Part shown: piece after piece, positions 21,021 to 24,166 of the stretch
Position numbering within the stretch: the first letter of the stretch is position 1
Layout of the letters: each line of letters opens with the position of its first letter
Source of the DNA: a virus
DNA: 24,166 bases
Direction: 5' to 3' (one strand)
IMG/VR virus record: IMGVR_UViG_3300046008_000856
Span: 1 to 24,166 of that record
Position numbers and translations under genes: made by a program
Notes under the pieces: model-generated
What the model saw: the letters and a program-made list of their open reading frames with translations, nothing else
Told to the model about the DNA's origin: nothing
Database searches by the model: none

Positions 21021-21218
21021 TTACAAAAATATATCTGGGCGGATTTCATGCCGTGTTACCGCGCCATCGGTTGCCTTTTCAATTTTTACTGCCGATGAAG
21101 CACTAATTGGCATCTCTTTATTTACCCATTTACATACAGCTTGTTGTGTAACCCCTATTTTTTTAGCTGCTTTTTTTTGACCACCCAGCAAATCAACTAC
21201 CAATGCAATTATATCCAT
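21021..21218 (-). CDS. Cro/YdaS-like helix-turn-helix repressor, 65 aa
   Basis: Starts at ATG 21218: MDIIALVVDLLGGQKKAAKKIGVTQQAVCKWVNKEMPISASSAVKIEKATDGAVTRHEIRPDIFL. The helix-turn-helix is QKKAAKKIGVTQQAVCKWVN (14-33), with the 'G-G-Q-x-x-A-A-x-x-x-G-V-x-Q-x-x-V-x-x-W' pattern of the YdaS/Cro group, and the 'EKAT-x-G-x-VTRHE-RPDIF' ending typical of it. It is divergent from the CI-like gene, and so fits the lytic-side switch repressor. There is no real ribosome site and a predicted leader of only about 24 bases. Immediately after the stop, another frame reads VTENGEITPQQLRPN, so a longer product by frameshift or a sequence slip in the T-run is possible. Confidence 0.8.
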   Translation of the reverse strand: MDIIALVVDLLGGQKKAAKKIGVTQQAVCKWVNKEMPISASSAVKIEKATDGAVTRHEIRPDIFL

Positions 21219-21222
21219 AATA

Positions 21223-21318
21223 AAAACCAAAAGTTAAAAACTTTAAATATATTACAACTCTTAGTTGTTCATTGCAAACTAAACGATGTTTGAGAATTAC
21301 AACTAATGGTTGTAGTAT
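21223..21318. promoter_or_regulatory. Divergent cro/cI promoters with three operators
   Basis: Operators (15 bp) lie at 21223-21237 (weak, AAAACCAAAAGTTAA), 21254-21268 (perfect palindrome ACAACT-CTT-AGTTGT) and 21299-21313 (ACAACTAATGGTTGT). The leftward promoter is TTGCAA (21277-21272), 17 bases, TAATAT (21254-21249), for the Cro-like gene. The rightward promoter is TTGAGA (21290-21295), 17 bases, TAGTAT (21313-21318), for the CI-like gene. The palindromic operators fall between -35 and -10, or overlap the first -10 base, so repressor binding should block polymerase. Confidence 0.75.
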
Positions 21319-21372
21319 TTTGTCAAAGGTGTATATTTCAAATGAACCATATTTTTTAATGGAGTTACTAAC

Positions 21373-21801
21373 ATGACTATGGGAAAAAGAATTGAATCGG
21401 CTCGTGAAAGTCTTGGTTACAAGCAACATGATTTGGCTGAAAAAATGGGGATTTCGCAACAGGCAATAGAAAAAATAGAAAATGGAAAAACTAAAATGCC
21501 GCGCGATATTGACAAAATGGCAAAGATTTTAAAAGTTAGTGTTGAGTGGTTAATTACAGGTGAATCCATGCCAATAAATCCATTGCAAAACGAAAAAGAA
21601 AGCAAGGAGAATAAATCAGTAATTGAGCTAATGAATTTTTTAACCGAATCACAAAAGCAATCTGCTATTGATTTTATTAAGCGTTTGAAAGAGCAAAACG
21701 ACCAAGTTTTTAATGAATTAAGCGATAAAATGACAACACAGAGAAGAATTGAAAATCTTTATTCTAATAATAAAGGCAATGGTAACCACGCGCACGTTTG
21801 A
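21373..21801 (+). CDS. CI-like XRE-family repressor, 142 aa, without an S24 peptidase domain
   Basis: The ATG at 21373 has GGAG eight bases upstream. Residues 4-62 are a typical XRE helix-turn-helix: MGKRIESARESLGYKQHDLAEKMGISQQAIEKIENGKTKMPRDIDKMAKILKVSVEWLITGE, with recognition helix near SQQAIEKIEN and the 'V-x-x-x-W-L-x-x-G' end. The C-terminal 80 residues are helical and charged, with ESQKQSAIDFIKRLKEQNDQVFNELSD, probably a dimerisation helix. Lambda CI has an S24/LexA-type self-cleaving domain; none is present, so induction by RecA-driven self-cleavage is unlikely. It is transcribed from the promoter at 21290-21318 and faces the Cro-like gene, which defines the lysogeny switch. Confidence 0.85.
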   Translation: MTMGKRIESARESLGYKQHDLAEKMGISQQAIEKIENGKTKMPRDIDKMAKILKVSVEWLITGESMPINPLQNEKESKENKSVIELMNFLTESQKQSAIDFIKRLKEQNDQVFNELSDKMTTQRRIENLYSNNKGNGNHAHV

Positions 21802-22277
21802 GAATTTAAAATGAATGTAAAACCAGAACAAGCGGCGGAATGGCTTTATAACTTGATGGCAGAAAAGCGGTGGTTAATTTCTGAAAAAGCGATTGAGCCG
21901 ACGTTAATCACTGAGCCAATGTTTCAAGAAATGGTCGAATTTTTCAGGGTATTTGAAAAGCACGGCGCGGATGACTGGCAAGGTGTTAGTCAATCCGCGC
22001 GTGCAACAACGGCAACGATACTAGGTGATTTTATGATTAAACTGACTGGGGGATATTTTGAAGGTCAGGCGTGGAAGGTGAAGCGTTCTTTGTCTGACAA
22101 TCAGAAGATTTTGCAGATAATTTTGCAAGAAATTCAGGAAACGAATCACCCATCTGTAGCGATTCATTGATGGCATTTAGGGTGGCGTTAATTTTTTCGA
22201 TGTTGTTCATGATGATGTCCAAAAAAGCGAGTGTTTAATTATGACAGAAAACTTTAAAACAACACCCACGCGCACGT
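21786..22277 (+). repeat. 12-bp direct repeat CCACGCGCACGT flanking the 119-aa gene
   Basis: CCACGCGCACGT occurs at 21786-21797 (end of the CI-like gene) and 22266-22277 (just before the TPR-like gene). Both are followed by a purine-rich ribosome-site region and a start codon. The 468 bases between the repeats contain the 119-aa gene. This arrangement suggests insertion or excision of a gene cassette by short-homology recombination. It is GC-rich against an AT-rich background. Confidence 0.5.
21811..22170 (+). CDS. Accessory phage protein of unknown function, 119 aa
   Basis: ATG 21811, nine bases after the CI-like stop, has GAGA nearby as a weak ribosome site. It begins MNVKPEQAAEWLYNLMAEKRWLISEKAIEPTLITEPMFQEMVEFFRVFEKHGADDWQGVSQSARATTATILGDFMIKLTGGYFEGQAWKVKRSLSD and is mainly helical. 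No membrane segment or known motif is seen. It lies between 12-bp direct repeats, so it may be a cassette gained independently (moron-like). Not recognised. Confidence 0.62.
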   Translation: MNVKPEQAAEWLYNLMAEKRWLISEKAIEPTLITEPMFQEMVEFFRVFEKHGADDWQGVSQSARATTATILGDFMIKLTGGYFEGQAWKVKRSLSDNQKILQIILQEIQETNHPSVAIH

Positions 22278-22288
22278 CTAGGAAATGA
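22241..22288 (+). CDS. Possible 15-aa leader peptide (MTENFKTTPTRTSRK)
   Basis: The frame starts at ATG 22241 and its TGA overlaps the ATG of the TPR-like gene at 22288 (TGATG), so translating it would couple to that gene. GAG lies about eight bases upstream. The 70 bases before it (22171-22240) hold no plus-strand gene. It includes the second copy of the 12-bp repeat. It may be a coupling leader or a remnant of a longer gene. Confidence 0.3.
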   Translation: MTENFKTTPTRTSRK

Positions 22289-23043
22289 TGACAGCGATAC
22301 CATTAACAAAAAGAGATAGCATTACAGCAGAAATTAACGCTATTGCTAAAAAGTTTGGTGTGATTGATGATTTTTCAATGACAAGAATTGGAAATCAAAT
22401 AGAATCGCTGTCAATAACAAATTATGCCGCTTCTTGTTTTTGTTGGATGATGCTTTATGGCGCGAAAGGTGATAAAGAAAACTTTCTGAACTATCAAAAG
22501 TTATCTGAGCAGCATGGATTCACTAATGTTGAAGATTTTTTAAATTATGCAGTTGGATTTGCAAATGTTGGACTTGTGTTTGATGCTCTGAACTATGCCA
22601 AGAATGCACATAACTGTTTGCAAACATTAGATTCTTTGATTTTTCTTAGGTCTTTGACTTATGATGCAGGTAGATTCATAGAATCGCTTGATTATTTTGC
22701 CGAGATAAAGAAAATGAAAGCAACTAATGGTATTGAAATAAAAAAGACAGAAGAAATTGTTGTTTTTATGAAAGAAAACAACCTTTCTGACGATGACGTT
22801 TCATCTATTGTAATGATTGCAGAAGATATTTTGCAAAAAAATGATATAAAAATACAGTTATCGTCATGCTATCCGTTCCGTGAATACGATGAAGAATGCC
22901 TTGTGATTGATTATGCGGTCAATTCAACACCTAAAAAAGCTGCTTATTTAAACGTGGAATTGGCTGATAAAATGGCGAGAACCATAACGAATGCGAATAT
23001 CATCAGCAAGGTTTCATGCAGTTTTATTGGAGCAGTTCATTGA
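22288..23043 (+). CDS. TPR-like helical-repeat protein, 251 aa, partner of the HEPN-type protein
   Basis: The preferred start is the ATG at 22288 with AGGA five bases upstream; an ATG just before it is too close to that site. Residues about 45-150 read like helical hairpin repeats (VEDFLNYAVGFANVGLVFDALNYAKNAHNCLQTLDSLIFLRSLTYDAGRFIESLDYFAEIKKM), with the Ala/Tyr/Gly spacing of TPR-type units. The C-terminal 60 residues are different: an alpha/beta part with DIKIQLSSCYPFREYDEECLVIDYAVNSTPKKAAYLNVELADKMARTI. It is tightly coupled to the downstream HEPN-type gene (TTGA overlap). Such a two-gene arrangement next to a phage repressor suggests a toxin-antitoxin or superinfection-exclusion pair. 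Function is inferred. Confidence 0.68.
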   Translation: MTAIPLTKRDSITAEINAIAKKFGVIDDFSMTRIGNQIESLSITNYAASCFCWMMLYGAKGDKENFLNYQKLSEQHGFTNVEDFLNYAVGFANVGLVFDALNYAKNAHNCLQTLDSLIFLRSLTYDAGRFIESLDYFAEIKKMKATNGIEIKKTEEIVVFMKENNLSDDDVSSIVMIAEDILQKNDIKIQLSSCYPFREYDEECLVIDYAVNSTPKKAAYLNVELADKMARTITNANIISKVSCSFIGAVH

Positions 23044-23417
23044 ATCCGATTGATTTTCTTGGTTCTGCAAAACAAGAAATAACGCTTGGCGATGAAGTGA
23101 ATTTTAGAAATTCAATTAGTCGAGCCTATTACGCCGCGTACCATCATGCCTTGTCGCTTGATAAGTTAATTCAAAATCATAGTGGAATTGAAGCAGGCGG
23201 CGTACACAAACAATTCATTTCAAAATTATATAACTGCCCATCATCAGCAACGAATTTTGACCAATCGGAAATAGTTTCAATTGGGATTCTGCTTAAAATG
23301 TCGCATCGACGACGAATTACGGCAGATTACAAACTTAAAGAATCTGTTGGTAAAAATGTTGCAGAAACGCAATTGTGCGAAACAGAAGAAATTATTGAAA
23401 AGATAGGAAATTTATAA
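23040..23417 (+). CDS. HEPN-domain (UPF0332-like) protein, 125 aa
   Basis: The preferred start is a TTG at 23040 that overlaps the TPR-like stop (TTGA) and has GGAG seven bases upstream, giving MNPIDFLGSAKQEITLG, the usual beginning of this family. An in-frame ATG at 23016 lacks this spacing. The core is NFRNSISRAYYAAYHHALSL (21-40): 'SRAYYAAxH' is the hallmark helix of HEPN/UPF0332 proteins, and R28-x6-H35 fits the Rx4-6H ribonuclease motif range. The C-terminal part carries HRRRITADY (89-97), with the conserved R-x-x-ADY. HEPN proteins are often RNases in toxin-antitoxin or abortive-infection systems. Whether this one cuts RNA is not shown. A terminator follows at once. Confidence 0.75.
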   Translation: MNPIDFLGSAKQEITLGDEVNFRNSISRAYYAAYHHALSLDKLIQNHSGIEAGGVHKQFISKLYNCPSSATNFDQSEIVSIGILLKMSHRRRITADYKLKESVGKNVAETQLCETEEIIEKIGNL

Positions 23418-23446
23418 ACCCGAAACCTAACGGAATCGGGTTTTTT
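23416..23446 (+). terminator. Intrinsic terminator after the TPR/HEPN operon
   Basis: AAACCCGA (23416-23423) pairs perfectly with TCGGGTTT (23436-23443) with a 12-base loop and a T-run to 23446. The stem begins within the HEPN gene's TAA. It closes the repressor/accessory operon and separates it from the DUF2513 gene. Confidence 0.82.
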
Positions 23447-23458
23447 AATGCTATTATT

Positions 23459-23486
23459 TTGAAAAATTCACTCACTTAACTATAGA
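23459..23486 (+). promoter_or_regulatory. Promoter of the DUF2513 gene, possibly leaderless
   Basis: TTGAAA (23459-23464), 16 bases, TATAGA (23481-23486). The expected start is at or within a few bases of the ATG at 23490, and no ribosome site is present before that ATG, so the transcript may be leaderless. The promoter follows a strong terminator, so the gene is an independent unit. Confidence 0.5.
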
Positions 23487-23489
23487 AAA

Positions 23490-23849
23490 ATGAAAAGAGA
23501 TTGGGAAGTTATCCGAAAAATTTTACTCAAAATTGAAGAATTACCGACCGAAGATAGCACGTTTAGTTCGCATGAATTAGAAGGCATAGACAATGCAATT
23601 GTTGCCTTTCAAATGCGCTTAATGCTGGATTCGGGATTGATTGAAGGCAGTTGTCGTGATGCCATTGGAGGCGCACCTTATTGCCATGCGTTCCGTTTAA
23701 CGTGGGCAGGATGTGAATTTTTAGACGCAATTCGCCGTGATACGGTTTGGAATGAAATCAAAAAACAGGCAAAAACAAAAACAGTAGATTTGCCTATCGG
23801 TATTATCAATTCTGTTGCAAAAGTGTTGATTGAAGGTCTTATGACCTAA
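23490..23849 (+). CDS. DUF2513-family protein, 119 aa
   Basis: MKRDWEVIRKILLKIEELP is the characteristic N-terminus of DUF2513 ('MKRDWDL-x-R-x-IL-x-x-IE'). Then comes a likely winged-helix layout: FSSHELEGIDNAIVAFQMRLMLDSGLIEG, then AFRLTWAGCEFLDAIRRDTVWNEIKKQ, with the family's 'L-T-W-x-G-x-E-FLD-x-I-R-x-x-x-x-W'. DUF2513 proteins are common in phages and islands and their role is unknown. It is a single-gene unit between terminators, expressed from its own promoter and probably in the lysogen, so a moron-type accessory function is likely. Confidence 0.8.
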   Translation: MKRDWEVIRKILLKIEELPTEDSTFSSHELEGIDNAIVAFQMRLMLDSGLIEGSCRDAIGGAPYCHAFRLTWAGCEFLDAIRRDTVWNEIKKQAKTKTVDLPIGIINSVAKVLIEGLMT

Positions 23850-23868
23850 AACTAAATCCTACTCTCTG

Positions 23869-23929
23869 ACCCGCCCTAATCTAGCGGGTTTTTTAATGCC
23901 TACTACCAAGCCGCGAAAGCGGTTTTTTT
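23869..23929 (+). terminator. Two tandem intrinsic terminators
   Basis: The first hairpin is ACCCGC (23869-23874) with GCGGGT (23884-23889) followed by T6. The second is CCGC-GAAA-GCGG (23911-23922), a GNRA-type tetraloop, followed by T7. Together they insulate the rightward promoter at 23992-24020 from upstream transcription. Confidence 0.82.
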
Positions 23930-23969
23930 GTGCCTGAAATTCGGGTGGGGATTTTTTTTAGGAAAAATA

Positions 23970-24020
23970 ACAACTAAAAGTTAAGTTTTTTTTGACTTTA
24001 CAACTTTTGGTTGTTATCAT
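23970..24020 (+). promoter_or_regulatory. Rightward repressor-controlled promoter with two operators
   Basis: TTGACT (23992-23997), 17 bases, TATCAT (24015-24020). Operator ACAACTTTTGGTTGT (24000-24014) lies within the spacer and ACAACTAAAAGTTAA (23970-23984) lies 30 bases upstream, centre to centre. Both match the 15-bp sites at the cI/cro region. The predicted start is near 24027. The promoter probably drives a lytic or recombination operon beyond the right edge. Confidence 0.75.
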
Positions 24021-24026
24021 TTAACC

Positions 24027-24166
24027 CATCGAAGCAACCCGCTTCAAAGTTCTTTAAAAACTAAATTTCAAAGTTTCAATCGGTTGGTTCATTGGTTTGC
24101 TCCGCTAAAAAAGTTGCTGCTTGCATACAGTGAATACTTTTTCCAGTGAATCAAACCGATTGGAAT
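24027..24166 (+). other. Untranslated leader with boxB-like and boxA-like elements and a long inverted repeat
   Basis: No gene is seen in this stretch. It holds a 15-base hairpin GAAGC-AACCC-GCTTC (24031-24045), a boxA-like AGTTCTTTAAAAA (24048-24060, compare the E. coli rrn boxA CTCTTTAACA recalled from memory), and an inverted repeat, CAATCGGTTGGTTCA (24077-24091) against TGAATCAAACCGATTG (24147-24162), with one bulge and a ~55-base loop. This could be an antitermination (nut/put-type) leader or an mRNA-stability element. The role is inference. Confidence 0.45.

Noticed and set aside
22037-22222. Minus-strand 61-codon frame starting near MNNIEKINATLNAINESLQ
   Set aside because: The first 20 residues look helical and lie in a stretch with no plus-strand gene, but the rest is antisense to the 119-aa gene with poor composition, and the strand opposes its operon. 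The ribosome site is weak. Kept as a possibility only.
1-24166. tRNA, rRNA, insertion sequence, attachment site or integrase
   Set aside because: No transposase, integrase, terminal inverted repeats with target duplication, or tRNA-like cloverleaf was recognised in the window.

Overview
The window is most of a temperate tailed phage (prophage) of a Gram-negative bacterium, most likely a gamma- or betaproteobacterium. The grounds are an AT-leaning composition (judged by eye, not computed), strong AGGAGG-type ribosome sites, dense ATGA/TAATG gene overlaps, lambda-style NinB and RusA genes, a Mor-type activator and an N4-gp56-like major capsid protein. No terminase, portal, integrase or lysis gene is visible, so the element continues beyond one or both edges. 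The host species cannot be named from the sequence.

Layout. Positions 1-4442 (minus) hold five virion or host-contact proteins, the last cut by the left edge. Positions 4607-16034 (plus) hold the head and neck genes: a repeat-bearing low-complexity protein, a scaffold-like protein, the capsid protein, a probable decoration protein, two adaptor-like proteins, a fibre-like protein and a beta-propeller-like protein. Positions 16020-21218 (minus) hold the early operon, read from a Cro/YdaS-like repressor through a DUF3102-like protein, a lambda O-like initiator, a loader-like protein, several tiny genes, RusA, NinB, a small HNH/Ref-like protein and finally the Mor-like activator. Positions 21373-23849 (plus) hold a short CI-like repressor and accessory genes, including a TPR-like/HEPN pair and a DUF2513 protein. 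Positions 23930-24166 carry a repressor-controlled rightward promoter and an untranslated leader.

The most striking element lies in the 240-base gap between the repeat protein and the scaffold (6566-6806). On the minus strand it has a promoter with a perfect TATAAT box, a predicted start at the first base of a type I-F-like CRISPR repeat, a 38-base spacer, a second I-F-like repeat and a strong intrinsic terminator. The two repeats differ by a compensatory base-pair change that preserves the Cas6f-type hairpin. No cas genes are present. This looks like a phage-encoded crRNA mimic: either an RNA anti-CRISPR (Racr-like) or a one-spacer mini-array that borrows host Cas proteins.

Three other regulatory systems are visible. 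A 29-bp dyad occurs twice with a -10-like box at the same distance, and is a candidate site for the Mor-like activator. Three hairpins with a conserved GUGAU loop sit just before the start codons of two structural operons. Five related 15-bp operators lie at the cI/cro control region and at the right-end promoter; in each of the three promoters the operator sits within or across the -35/-10 spacer.
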